Positions 24,879 through 36,308 of a stretch of DNA of 64,000 nt are shown in pieces. A model generated the notes under the pieces. That model did not search any database, was not told the DNA's origin, and worked only from the letters and a program-made list of their open reading frames with translations. A program made the translations under genes and the position numbers. Within the stretch, counting starts at the first letter, position 1. Every line of letters begins with the position of its first letter. Source of the stretch: Calendula officinalis (Eukaryota; Streptophyta; Magnoliopsida; Asterales; Asteraceae); assembly GCA_963853835.1 (NCBI GenBank), contig OY970832.1, positions 1,384,001-1,448,000 on the forward strand, given 5' to 3'.

Positions 24879-25295
24879 TTGGTGGCCGGTGAATTGAAAT
24901 TACAACTTAAGACATATTATTTTTCAAGTTTACGCAACATATTAAAACAGATGCAGTTACCTTGCCGGATGGACGTTGGTGATTGTGTCAGGTTGACGCC
25001 GCCACTGGCGGCCGGTGGACGGTGGGGGTGGGTTCCCAGGTGGCTGGTTTTATTTGAGAGGGACTCAGAGAGTGAGACGATTGTTTGGAGATAACATGCA
25101 AAGGCGCAAAGCATAGTCAGAAAGTTCAATTTTAGGGGGAACAAGTATTTGCAGGGTATTGGGTTGTCGGTTGAACTTTTTAACGGGCCGGATCTTAATG
25201 GGTGGAAAATATGAAAAAAACTGGCTAGATTTGACCGGCCTCTTACTCTAGGTCCCGATTGAACTGATTGGGTCAACCTAGGGATTTAAAACATT
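24879..25295 (-). other. GC-rich fragment of unknown origin
   Basis: Adjacent to the LTR, the minus strand has a 119-codon open frame (24917-25276) with a Ser/Pro/His-rich stretch and a splice-donor-like CGGCAAGGTAACT near 24960. It looks more like a first exon or 5' leader piece than random intergenic DNA. I do not recognise the protein. Confidence 0.3.
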
Positions 25296-25455
25296 GTATT
25301 TTATCACCTCATAACATGTCATCTAACTACCCAAAACTTTTCGGTCACATAGCCTAACACCAAAATCCCAATCACCACCAGAGATATAAAGGAAAGAAAC
25401 CATCAACGGCAAGCGGCGGTGTGTGGTCAATTGGTTTAGCCATTGCGGCGGTTCC
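25296..25455 (+). pseudogene. 5' fragment of a TSPO gene copy
   Basis: This segment matches 36193-36403, the 5' leader and N-terminal codons of the intact TSPO gene. Shared pieces are TTTATCACCTCA.AACATGTC, CAATCACCACC.GAGA, TCAACGGCAAGCGG and GGTTTAGCCATTGCGG. About 50 bp containing the start codon are deleted in this copy, and homology stops at 25455, just before a run of 23 T. It cannot encode TSPO. It lies inside the peptide cluster, about 11 kb from the parent. Confidence 0.75.
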
Positions 25456-25494
25456 ACGCTAGTTTTTTTTTTTTTTTTTTTTTTTGCGTGTTAT

Positions 25495-26169
25495 TAGGGG
25501 TGTTCGTTTGGACGGTTTGGTTTTATCCGAACCAAATAAATGAAACCAAATAAAGTCCGGTTTTCAAAAGTTCAAACCGAACCGTCCAAACTAATTCGAA
25601 AACCAAACCGATCCGAACCAAATAACAATTTGGTAGGTTTGGTTTTATCCGTTTGGTTTTTCCTTAAAATTTCAAAATACTACAAAAGTATATAACATAC
25701 ATAATATTAAGTTCGATATGTAAAATTCAAAATCATAAACTACTTTGTATATAAAAACAAGTCTAATTAATAGCTTGTGACATTTACCATCATATATGCA
25801 AAAATATTGACATCAACTTTATCAAAAATTCCAAAAAGATTGGTACATCGCCAACTGATACAATATAAAATGGAATAAGTGTTAGTATAAAAATCAATTT
25901 ACTATAAGAGATGTGAAGAAAAGGAGTACCATAATTGCTTACAATGGAACCAACAAGTGTCAGTATATAAATCAATTTACTATATATTATTATTCGGTTT
26001 TTTTGAACAATCCGGTTTTCACAATGGAAACCAAATCCAATCCGAAATCCAAACTATTAATTTGGTTCAAGTCCAAACCGATCTAAAAAACCAAATAACC
26101 AATCCAAATAGTCCGATCCAAAATGTCCAATTGGACAATCCGGTTATATCCGAATAGTGAACACCCCTA
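25495..26169. mobile_element. Non-autonomous hAT element, 8-bp duplication
   Basis: The ends are TAGGGGTGTTCGTTTGGACG on the left and GAATAGTGAACACCCCTA on the right, flanked by CGTGTTAT on both sides (25487-94 and 26170-77). The interior repeats AACCAAAT / GGTTTGG words. It is 675 bp long and non-coding. Confidence 0.85.
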
Positions 26170-26207
26170 CGTGTTATAAAATTAATTATTTTTTTAAAAA
26201 AATATAA

Positions 26208-26308
<101 letters not shown>

Positions 26309-26875
26309 ACATTTTCCTTAACGTACTTGATATATATAAATTACTCCGTATTATATAGATCAATAGATCTATAATTTTTGTGAACTTGGTATACACATAT
26401 GTATAAATTACTTAAAAATTTTCTGCTTTAATTTATGCCTTCAAAAACATCATGGCTCACAATGGTCCACCATGATTTGAAGCTTGATGTTTCCGTAATG
26501 TTGCGCCTTACGTTTTTTTTAAGCCTTGATTATAACCAGTTTATTTTAAACTAATTGTGCATTTTACATGTAAAACCTTGCATAATGATAACTTGAGACT
26601 CGTAAATTGTTTATCAGATTATCATTATTTCATATCACATAGTCGCTTTCGGAACTCTAAGATAAAACACCCACTTAGCATATGATTATAGTGTCGTCCC
26701 CTCAAATTTCATATATACTCGTTTGCTTAACCAATCAAAACTTTTAATAACCTTGCATTCGTTACTTAGTTAATCAAGCACCACAATTCATAAACAATAT
26801 AAAAAACGCAAGTATCGTTATGAATTATCATTTATTATTCATCGTATGATATCAATCGTTCGAACAAACTACGCT

Positions 26876-27213
26876 TCATGCCAGACAACAACATGAGCCC
26901 GCCCTACATTTGGCATCAACAGCGGATTGACAATATTCCTCACAATCATTGTCGATTTTACACGCAGGAGAAGGACATATGGCAGCATTAGGAATCGTAC
27001 GATCACTAACGCAAAGTTTATGAACGCAACCTTGCCCGTGTACCTCGACACCTGCCACTGAAACACAAAACACATTTTATTAACATATGTATGTAACTAC
27101 TTTCGAATTCTATGTACGTTTTATTAACATGTGTAAGTAAATAACGATGACTTACTTGCAATCATTAATATTATAGTGACAATAACAACGCTGGATGGCA
27201 TGATTTTCCCCAT
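26876..27213 (-). CDS. Defensin-like secreted cysteine-rich peptide, gene C
   Basis: Exons 27156-27213 (58 bp) and 26876-27057 (TGA stop) join over a 98-bp phase-1 intron, giving 79 residues. The signal peptide is MGKIMPSSVVIVTIILMIA and the mature region follows VEVHGQ. Cysteines run C-x4-C-x10-C-x4-C-x5-C-x3-C-x7-C-x4-CCC. The segment ACKIDNDCEEYC is acidic, whereas gene D has NCKVKKDCSQYC at the same place, so surface charge differs strongly between paralogues. The TATA box TATATAAAAGG is at 27299-27309. Its 3' flank (26520-26870) is a copy of that of gene B. Confidence 0.85.
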
Positions 27214-27757
27214 GTATATGCACACAACAAAGAACTCTTACGCTTTTTATTTGTAAAATGCTAGAATTGTTATACTTGAAAATGTTGAAGATGAGGCTCC
27301 TTTTATATACATCATGGCATGCTTGATGTATTGTATTAATGGTATTTTAATAAGTGCACATTAATATTAATTAATACATTAACATGTACAGTATATCTTT
27401 TGATTATATGACTTGCAGACTGATATTTTATTTTTAACGATATACAATGAACCTTATATTATTATTAGAGATGTATTTAATGTAGTCTTTAATTTTTTGT
27501 AGTTTAAAAATAAATTTTAACAATTGATCAATGATAATAAATGGTCAAAATTAATCACATATATTTTAATCATTGATGCTCACATAATATTTGACATTAA
27601 TATTGAAATAGATAGAAATATAACATTGCAAATAATAAAGGATTCACATATAATTATATATAGGGTTTAAAATGTAAAACTATTAAATATAGGGACTAAA
27701 GTAATCAAACTTTGAAAGAATATTAAGATGTATGGAAGAAATATAAGTGGTTAGAGT

Positions 27758-28172
27758 ATGGCTGTCAAATCGTGCTATCGTTTCGCGTTTCTGGATAACA
27801 CGACACGACACGAAAACATTCAACACGAAAACAACACGACACGAAGTCGTGTTTTATTTTGCTAACACGAACACGACACGATTAAAAAAACGATAACACG
27901 ATAAACACGACAACACAAAATAAATAACAAATTTCTTACTTATTACATGCTAAAAACACGATAAACACGACAAACACGACAAAATCATAACTATCGTGTC
28001 AATTTTATTGTTAATCTCTGAACACGAACACGACACGATCGACACGACACGATCGACACGACTTCGTGTTTGTTTTACACAACACGAACACGAATTCAAA
28101 TTTCAGTTTCGTCCCAATTTCGTTTCGTTTCATGTATTTTTGTCGTGTCGTGTCAGGTTTTGACAGCCCTAG
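27758..28172. mobile_element. hAT-like MITE made of ACACGA repeats
   Basis: Inverted ends (ATGGCTGTCAAAT on the left, TTTTGACAGCCCTAG on the right) are flanked by GTTAGAGT (27750-57 and 28173-80). The interior is saturated with AACACGACACGA in both orientations. It is non-coding and upstream of peptide gene C. Confidence 0.8.
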
Positions 28173-28255
28173 GTTAGAGTAACCTCTTAAAAAAGCTCAA
28201 TATTTCAATGGTAAAAAGTTATTTAAAAAACTTATTCAAATAGTAATAATTTATA

Positions 28256-29424
28256 GGGTAAATGTCAGATTTTGTCCCTGTGGTCTTGCATTTTCTGCTT
28301 TCTTGTCCCTAAACTTTTTTTTTCGGGATTTTTGTCCCCGTACTCTTTAAAATTATGTTTTTATGTCCTTCCGTCCAAATTTGGCTGTTAATTAACGAAA
28401 TATGCCAAAAATGTGAGGGTATTTTCGTCCTTCCCCATTTTCCTTTTTATTTCCATTTTTTCTATCTACCTCCTTCATCTTCTTCAATCATCTTCAAACT
28501 CACTTCAAGGAAATCAGATTTTCATCTCCCTCATGCAATTTCTAATTCATAGAAACCCAAACCCAAATCAAACCATATCTTCCTCTTCTCCATCTCTAAA
28601 ATTCATCTGTTCTTCATCTCAGATCTACAAAATTAGGTCTTGTAACTGGTCACCAACTCCGATTTCTGAAACTAACCCTAACATTGGCGCTCGATCTACC
28701 GGAGAAGAGAGAGACAGAGACTGGAACTTCTGAAACTAACCCTAACATCGTCGGTGGTTTAGTCGTCGCCATGATTGTACCGGAGAAGAGGGAGAGAGAC
28801 TGGAACTTATGCACTGAATCTGGCCATCTTCATGGTAAAAATCGTGAACAGGAGCAAAATTATGAAGAAGATGATGATGTGTTGTGTCAGTTAACCCTTG
28901 TTCACGATTATCTTCTCCAAATTACCCCTAATTTCATTGTTGTGCTGCTCCTTTTGAAGATGATGAAGATTTGGGGTTTTAAATCGACCATCTCCATCAC
29001 CCTAGCGAGTTCAAAATCGACCATCGCCACCATCGATTTGCAGGTTAGTCTAAATTGGGGTTTTTTTGTTTATTTGTAAAGTCTGAATTTTGGGATCTGA
29101 GTTCATATGTGTTAATGAAAATCAAGGATACATTTGAATAGTATCTGTAATTCTTAGGGTTTTGATTTTATGTGTTGATTCCATGGGGAAGATGATGAAA
29201 AACATGGTTTATACAAAGGGATTTGAGCATCTGTTCTTCAAGCAATGAAATTAGGGGTAATTTGGGGAAATGGACAAAAGTATCGTTAGTTAACGGAGGA
29301 TTTTGGACGGAAGGACATAAAAATAGAATTTTAAAGAGCACGGGGACAAAAATCCCGAAAAAAAAGTTTAGGGACAAAAAATCAGAAAATGCAAGACCAC
29401 AGGGATAATTTCTGACATTTACCC
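28256..29424. mobile_element. Mutator-like element with long TIRs
   Basis: Inverted terminal repeats of about 140 bp begin GGGTAAATGTCAGA and include TCCCTGTGGTCTTGCATTTT on both sides. The flanking 9-bp duplication is TAATTTATA / TAACTTATA (one mismatch). The 1169-bp interior holds short open frames, such as 28413-28733 and 28684-29079, without recognisable domains and no transposase. It is a non-autonomous MULE; whether the interior is captured host DNA is unknown. Confidence 0.78.
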
Positions 29425-29497
29425 TAACTTATAAATAAGCTACGAAGATACTCTTATATCATTATTAATTATGGATATTTTGAAAGTGAAATGTTCA

Positions 29498-30170
29498 AGG
29501 TAGTCCAAGAATTTTATTTAGTCCCAAATGACAATTAATAGCCATTAGATCAAGAAAATGTCAAAGGCCAAGATTAAAATTCAAACCATACAAACACATG
29601 TGCTTTAATACATCAATACCCCCACCCACCTCCGGCGGCGGCGGACGGCGGCCGGAGGTGGCCGCCGGCGGTGGTGGTCGTGACTTGAAACACATGTGTT
29701 TCACCTTTTGAAACACATGTGCTTCGTAGTTCGTATGCTCCCTGTGTTCTAGAAACTCATGTTTTTAGTGAAACACATGTGTTTCGTGACTTGAAACACA
29801 TGTGTTTCACCTTTTGAAACACATGTGCTTCGTAGTTCGTATGCTTCTCTGTGTTTTAGAAACTCATGTTTTTAGTTAAACACATGTGTTACGTGACTTG
29901 AAACACATGTGCTTCGAAGTAATATGCTCGTTTGTATTTTGAAACAACTGTGTTTTAGTGAATCACATGTGTTTCAATACATCAATACCAACACCACCCC
30001 CATTACCACCGACACCTTCACTTGGCCGGCGGCGCTCGGCGGAGGCCGGCGGCCGGCGGTGGTCGGTGGTGGTGGTCGTGACTTGAAACACGTGTTTGAA
30101 ACACTGTGATTTGATCTTGATAAAATGGCTATGATTTATCCTTTAGACTATACAAAGCCTTGAACTACCT
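29498..30170. mobile_element. TIR element with tandem CACATGTG palindromes
   Basis: The ends pair as AGGTAGTCCAAGAATTTTAT and, inverted, AGGTAGTTCAAGGCTTTGTA. Nine copies of ACACATGTG, mostly as GAAACACATGTG(T/C)TTC, lie inside, partly in a roughly 120-bp tandem duplication (29680-29890). Two blocks of CCGGCGGCGG-type GC-rich sequence flank the array. The layout is that of the elements at 6195 and 31694. Confidence 0.65.
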
Positions 30171-31432
30171 AGAATAACACTCTATTTTGAAAATATATTT
30201 ACCTTATTTCCATTTATGTACGCATGTGTAAGGTATAAAGATTATAACCATATACATTATCTGATTAATTAAAAGCTAGATTATTGACTGGACAATACTC
30301 GTCATTCTTATTAGAACTTCTAATTTGTTATTAATAAAAATATATTGTATTCTTTTACAGTAAGTTTAGAAGAAAAAAATTCAAATTTTTGTGTCGCAAA
30401 AATTACAAATTATGTTCATTATAAGTTAGCAGGGAACTTGCGTAAAGTGATATGTAATTATTATCGGATAATTATTAAATAGGTGATATAAATTTTTTAT
30501 GCGACAAAAATTTAAGAAAAAATATAAATTTTTTTATAGGTCGGATAGAATAATTAATTGATTATATAACTTGCATTACTTTAGTGTATAAAAGGGGAAA
30601 TAATGAATATTTAAAAAATGTGAAAAGGTACATTCAAAACAACTGACAAAACTATATACTACTATCATATTAATACAAAAGAAATGTGATATTTTGGTAC
30701 ATTAGTAAAGTAAAATCTTCAATAAATTATATATTATGAATGAAAATTCATAATGTTAAAGCAGTTTATTTTTAAACAGCAGAATATATATTTTAAATTG
30801 CTCCTAAATCTATATCTTGTTGTCCACATTAAAATCCTAAATCTATATCTTGTTGTCCACATTAAAAATACCAAAGCTCTTAAAATTAAATTCCTTACAA
30901 AATTAGTATAGCTATAAATTTTAAATTACTCCTATATCTATATCTTGCTGTCCACATTCAAATAATACCAAAGCTCTTAAAATTAAATTCCTTATAAAAT
31001 TAGTATAGCTATTAAAATTTGAAAAAAATATCATGATTAAAACATATTACGCATCAAATTTTTTATCATCAAAAAATGTAATAATCCAAATTTATTATGA
31101 TCAGAAAATGTTATTTTCAAAAAATTAATTATATAAAACAGGTATTGTTTATCATTTTCTAAATCCATTCTGATTTTAGTTGATCAATTACCACACTAGT
31201 ATTAGTGTACAATATACCAAATGATTTGTAGCTTAACGGTATAAGGTGTTTGAAAATATTTTCAAATATCACGTGATCATGAGTTCGAGTCCAATGTGGA
31301 TAAAATTGTGTAGATATAGAAGAAGTTTAGATGATGTGTATATTAATAAAAATTAGTGTACAAAATAAAAATGCAAGTATCATTACAAATTATTATTTAT
31401 TATCAAAACTAGTTGTTTGATCAAATTTTGCT
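30171..31432. other. 3' flank of peptide gene D with tandem repeats and SINE head
   Basis: No gene. 30800-31015 contains repeated CTATATCTTG(T/C)TGTCCACATT segments (three copies). 31217-31330 has pol III-like boxes (TGTAGCTTAACGGT and GAGTTCGAGTCC), typical of a SINE head. The same SINE sits at 33318-33421, so it predates the local duplication. Confidence 0.5.
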
Positions 31433-32798
31433 TCATGAAACGCAACAACATTTGCCCATTTTACATATGGCATGAACATTGGATTGACAATATTGCGAAC
31501 AATCTTTTTTAACTTTGCAATTGGGAGGAGGACATATGGCGGCTTCAGAATTCATAGTAATAAGGCAACGCTTACGACCACAACCTTGAACACCTAGATT
31601 AGATTGACTGCTTTCTCCCTTCACTCCTTCAACTAGAAACAAAATAACATAAGCTGTAAAATTTTATGTAATTTAGAATATGAATTGTATATAAAGTAGT
31701 CTTTAATTTTTATGTAGTCTTAAGGAACAAATGTCAATCATTAATTAATTATAAGTAATGGTCAAGATTAATCACATTGCCATGGAGGGGTATTTTGGTC
31801 ATTTCTAAAAAAAATTAATTTTTAATTTTAGAATTATTTTTTTTAGTTTTTTTTATTTTTTTTAACAAGTTGTTTTTTTTATTAATAACACATAATGTGA
31901 TTGCATACTGAATCGCATGTGATTGCATACTGAATCACATGTAATTGTGTATTGAATCACATGTGATTTTACACTAAAATCACATGTGATTAAGTATTAC
32001 ACGTAATTATCAAATAAATATTGTTTTTTAACAGAAAAAATAATAAAAATAATAAAAAATTAAATAAATTAAATAAATAAAATAAATAATAAAAAATCAA
32101 AATCTTTTTTAAGTTCCAAATGACCAAAATACTCTTCATGTAAAAAATATATGATTAATCTTAATTATTAGATCTTATTGATTAATAATTAAGATTTGTC
32201 TCTTAATACTACGTAAAAATTAAAGACTATCTTAAACGTATCTCTTTAAACTATATTTAAAAAAGAAAACAACTAATTAGAGAAGTCTTAAACTAGAAGC
32301 ACCCCAATTTGAATACTTAGAATCTATAACAATTATAATCAAGTACTTATTTATATTCTTATTCTTTTTTCAAATGTGAAAATACATTTTAGTATTTTAA
32401 ATTTGATTAATTGTGTTCTTTACTACCATAAACTACTAAATGTCCAACATCAAGAACTTGCAAAAAAAAAAGTCAATTTCACTAATTTGATCTTGAGTTA
32501 TCACGCAATTTGCTTCATTTTTTAGTTCGTCGAGTCATCATGTAAGAAAATACGATCAAATTAACGAGTCAGTGTACTAAATTGATTATTTTTGCAAGTT
32601 CATTGTACAATGCTACACCTTCAAGTTCATGATAGTAGATGACTTAGTTAACTAGTTCTGAGTATTAAAATGTGTTTTAGATTTTTTCAAATAGATATAA
32701 ATGGTAGAAAAAAAAGGAAAAGCTGATAAAGATGACTTACATGCAATCATTAATATTATAGTGAGAATAACAAGATTGGATGACATGATCTTCTCCAT
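31433..32798 (-). CDS. Defensin-like secreted cysteine-rich peptide, gene D
   Basis: Exon 2 (31433-31632, TGA stop) has the family pattern C-x4-C-x10-C-x4-C-x5-C-x3-C-x7-C-x4-CCC. The nearest upstream first exon is 32741-32798 (MEKIMSSNLVILTIILMIA), ending in the same phase-1 GTAAGT donor. Joining them gives 85 residues over an unusually long 1108-bp intron, expanded by a TIR element (31694-32233) and further AT-rich DNA. The region after the signal peptide differs from A-C (EGVKGESSQSNLGVQGC, not VxVHGQ-C), so the mature peptide has a longer Ser/Asn-rich lead. It is strongly basic around CKVKKDC. The TATA box is at 32854-32864. If the long intron is not spliced, the gene would be silent. Confidence 0.7.
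31694..32233. mobile_element. TIR element in intron of peptide gene D, with CACATGTG motifs
   Basis: The inverted ends extend about 55 bp: GTAGTCTTTAATTTTTATGT on the left, and on the right the reverse complement of a segment containing TAGTCTTTAATTTTTACG. The interior has four (A)ATC(A/G)CATGT(G/A)ATT palindromes and runs of AATAAAT. The sequence near 27470-27540 resembles its left end. It is non-coding. Confidence 0.7.
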
Positions 32799-33317
32799 GT
32801 CTAAGGCACGTAGCACAGAACTCTTTACACTTGAAAATGTTGAGGCTGGGACTCCTTTTATATACATCATACTATGCTTCATAACTTCATTATAATGTAT
32901 TAATAGCAGTTTTGTAATAGGTGTACATTATTATTAATGCACCCATAGTTATTATCGGTATATCATTTCATTACCAGCATAAGATTCATACGTATGAGTG
33001 TATGACCAGAGGAGTATGTATCTATATTTTGTTGTCTACATTCTAAAAATACTAAATCTCTTAAAATTAAATTCCTTATAAAATAAATATAGTCCTGACA
33101 ATTTAAAAAGAAATATCATGATTAAAACTTACTACGAACCAAAATTCTTATCATCAAAAAATGTAATGATCTAAATTTATTATTATCAGAAAATATTATG
33201 TTAAAAAAATGTTATAACTATAATTATATAAAAACGGGTATTGTATATCATTTTATAAATCCAATTTGATTTTAGTTGATCAATTACCACACTAGTATTA
33301 GTGTACAATATATCAAA

Positions 33318-33421
33318 TGATTGTAGCTTAACAATATAAGGTGTTGAAAGATGTTTGCAATTTTCATGTAGTCATGGGTTCAATTCCAAATGTAGACAAT
33401 ATAATATAAATTTAGAAGAAG
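33318..33421. repeat. SINE-like patch, copy in duplicated unit
   Basis: The sequence TTGTAGCTTAACAATATAAGG...GGGTTCAATTCC corresponds to the better preserved copy at 31217-31330. The two are part of the tandem duplication that produced units D and E. Confidence 0.5.
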
Positions 33422-34600
33422 TTTTTTTTTTTTGAACAGCAAAAAAGAAGGTAACGGATCGAGCTTCGGCATTGTTATCACCCGCCCGAAGACCTCCAAC
33501 TTATATTAATAGAACTTGAATCTAGCAAAAAGCTAGATTAAAACAAGAATTACAAATGGTTTAACAACCAATCAACCCACGGAATCTTAATTTTATGATT
33601 CCGATGAGTGATCCAAGAAAAAGAAAACAACTTAATGCCATCCACTAGTTCGGATTTACGGATTTTACCACTATCGAGCAAGTAAGAGTTTCTAAATCTC
33701 CAAAGAAACCAACAAGTGGTGATACCAATAAATTGACCTTTTGTTCTTCGGAAGTTTTTGATCGACAATTGATCGCAATAACTCCACAATTCAGTGAACG
33801 AAGCTGCACGAGAGAAATTAACCTGACACCAACTAGAAATACTGATCCAAACACTTTCCGCCAATTTACCTTTGAAAAACAAATGGGAAATTGATTCAGC
33901 ACCCAAATCACAAACCGGACAAAGAATCGATCGAGTTGATTTCTAGACCTTTTCTAGATAAGTTTAATCTAGTAGGGAGTCTATCTAAAGAAAGTCTCCA
34001 AATGAAAATATTCACCTTAATTGGGACCGAAGAGCACCATTTAAAGTCATAAGAGAAACCGGGGTAAAGAAAGTTGCTTATAAATCTTCTTGTATCCGCA
34101 ACCGAGAATTCACAAGAATCGCCAAGGGACCAACATACTTTATCTCCCCCTTCTTGCAAATGGTAATCTCTAATTAGAGAAATGAGATTATGAAATTGTT
34201 CTTCTTCAATACCACCTCGAATATGCCTTCTCCAATTAAATTTCCAAAGATCATTTTGCAACCTATCTTTGACTTTACAAAAAGGATTCATCTCTAATTT
34301 GAAGAGACGATTAAATAACAAATTTAATGGAATATGACTTGCCCAAATATCCGACCAAAAATGGATGTTCTCTCCGTTTCTAAGCTTGTGCCGCAAGGAG
34401 TTATAAACAACGATTTTAGAGTCATGAAGGTAATTAATAGTACCAATAATTTGACCCCAAGTTCCTTTTTTATGCCGATTAGGAACCGGTTTGTTAAAAC
34501 CATCATTTTCTCCATAAATAGCTTGAATAACTCGGCACCACAAAGCCTCTTTTTTAGTAAAAAGTCTCCATCTCCATTTTACAATGAGAGCTAAATTAAG
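33422..34600 (-). mobile_element. 5'-truncated LINE, 3' end of ORF2
   Basis: On the minus strand the sequence encodes the end of a LINE reverse transcriptase protein: KWRWRLFTKKEALWCRVIQ, a WGQIIGTI...FWSDIW stretch, then the zf-RVT-like region (WSLGDSCEFSVADTRRFI, VPIKVNIFIWRLSLDRLPT), with a frame change near 33910 and a stop at 33550. The 3' end carries a poly(A) of 12 (the T run 33422-33433). The 5' end is cut near 34600. It stands exactly where the second exon of peptide gene E would be expected. Confidence 0.8.
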
Positions 34601-34794
34601 AGACGAGATCGAATTGAGTCACTATACTAAATTGATCATTTTTGCAAGTTTATGATACAATGCTACACCTTCAAATTCATGGGAGTATATGACTCGATCA
34701 GTTAACCAAACTCGGAGTATTAAAATGTATTTTAAACTTTTTCGAATAGATATAAATGGTAGAAAAAAAGGATAAGCTAACAAAGATGACTTAC

Positions 34795-34852
34795 ATGCAA
34801 TTATTAATATTATAGTGAAAATAACAAGGCTGGATGGTATGATTTTCTTCAT
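34795..34852 (-). pseudogene. Orphan first exon of peptide gene E
   Basis: The 58-bp exon encodes MKKIIPSSLVIFTIILIIA and ends in the family donor (GCAT|GTAAGT). The TATA box (34909-34920) and about 450 bp of upstream DNA match gene D closely. The second, cysteine-bearing exon is absent downstream; a truncated LINE and a deletion occupy its place. It could make at most a short signal-peptide transcript. Confidence 0.75.
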
Positions 34853-35264
34853 TTCTAAGGCACGTACCACAGAACTCTTTGCACTTGAAAATGTTAGACG
34901 CTGTGACTCCTTTTTATATACATCATACCATGCTTCGTTATAGTGTATTAATAGCAGTTTTCTAATAGGTGTGCATTACTATTAATACATCCATAGTTAT
35001 TAGTTATTACGGTATATCATTTCATACCAGCATAAGATTCATTACGTATGAGGTGTATGACCAAAGGAGTATGTGTTTATGATTCAAATGTATGCAAAAA
35101 TACACATCATATTCATAAACTAACATATTATATCACTGTATCTTTTTTTTTAAACACTATTAATGAATAATCGATGAAGGCTTACATTTCCCTATATTTT
35201 AGTTTTTTTTAAAACACTATTCATGAACAGTTGACAAATAGTAAAATTTCTTCACAAAATACTA

Positions 35265-35460
35265 CTCCCTCAGTCCCAAATTTATTGTCGACTATAAAAA
35301 AAACACACAGTTTAAGAAAAATACATTAATTATACTATTTCACCAATCAAATTTTCTATTTCCCACTTAAATGTTTTTTGATTGGTTGAAATTTAGGAAA
35401 GACAGTTTTGTGGGACAAACTAAAATAGTATACTATATAATAAAAATGGGACGGAGGGAG
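35265..35460. mobile_element. Stowaway-like MITE, 196 bp
   Basis: The ends CTCCCTCAGTCCCA and TGGGACGGAGGGAG are inverted repeats flanked by TA. It is non-coding. The rest of 35080-35880 is AT-rich with a CACCACCATCA-type patch (35660-35740) and no gene. Confidence 0.8.
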
Positions 35461-35887
35461 TATATATAATGTAATTGGTACCTTCCCAAAATAGTATAAC
35501 ACATTATTATTCGGGACAGATTTGTATTTATAAAAAATATGCATTATGCATGACTTGGATTTGCGACATCTGAATTATTAATACAATCCCCTAACCAAGT
35601 AAGCTAATAAACTATATATTCAATATTTAACTATAATTTAAATATTAAAAGGTTAAAATAATCACCACCATCACTACCACAACGACCACCCACCATCCGC
35701 GACCACCACCATCATGCACCATCACTACTGTTGCCGCTATCCACTAGCTGATCGTCGTAAAATATAGTTACTGCTATTTCTAACGGTATACATTAGAACT
35801 ACATCATTAATGCAATAAATTCTAAAATCATATATCAACCTTATTTCCTTGATGTAATCATATTATATTAATATTAAGAAAAAAGTT

Positions 35888-36042
35888 TTGATAATGACAG
35901 CCCAAGGGCTGTCATAAGACATGCATAAAAAAATTGTACATCGATCTATAATCGACTCCTGAATTTTAGGAATTACTCTTTTGTACCACTTTTAATGCAT
36001 CTAGAAACAGCCCTTAGAACTGTCATTATCAATCAAAACCTT
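35888..36042. mobile_element. Small TIR element upstream of TSPO
   Basis: Inverted ends GTTTTGATAATGACAGCCC and the mirrored GTCATTATCAATCAAAAC bracket about 155 bp. An inner AGGGCTGT / ACAGCCCT pair also mirrors. A related half copy (TTAATGACAGCCCT) lies near 40110. Confidence 0.55.
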
Positions 36043-36094
36043 TAAAGAAAAATATATGATTCTTATGAAAAATCGGCCATACTTCATTCCACGT

Positions 36095-36103
36095 CCACGT
36101 GTC
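36095..36103 (+). promoter_or_regulatory. G-box/ABRE-like site in the TSPO promoter
   Basis: CCACGTGTC lies about 210 bp before the TSPO start codon. Plant TSPO genes are known to respond to abscisic acid and osmotic stress, and this core is the usual binding site for bZIP factors of that pathway. Function is inferred. Confidence 0.45.
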
Positions 36104-36308
36104 ACCCCACCATCCATCTCGCTGCGAAAAAAACGTTCCTCTCTAATTAACAATCAATCTCCTAAAAATTCTCACCATGACATATCAGAAATTACATTTT
36201 ATCACCTCAAAACATGTCATCTAACCACCCAAAACATCTTCAAACACATAACAAACGACCAAAATCCACAATCACCACCGGAGACATAAAAGAAAAAATA
36301 AACCCAAC

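Noticed and set aside
32701..32895. Plus-strand frame across the first exon of gene D
   Set aside because: Antisense of the conserved signal-peptide exon and promoter.
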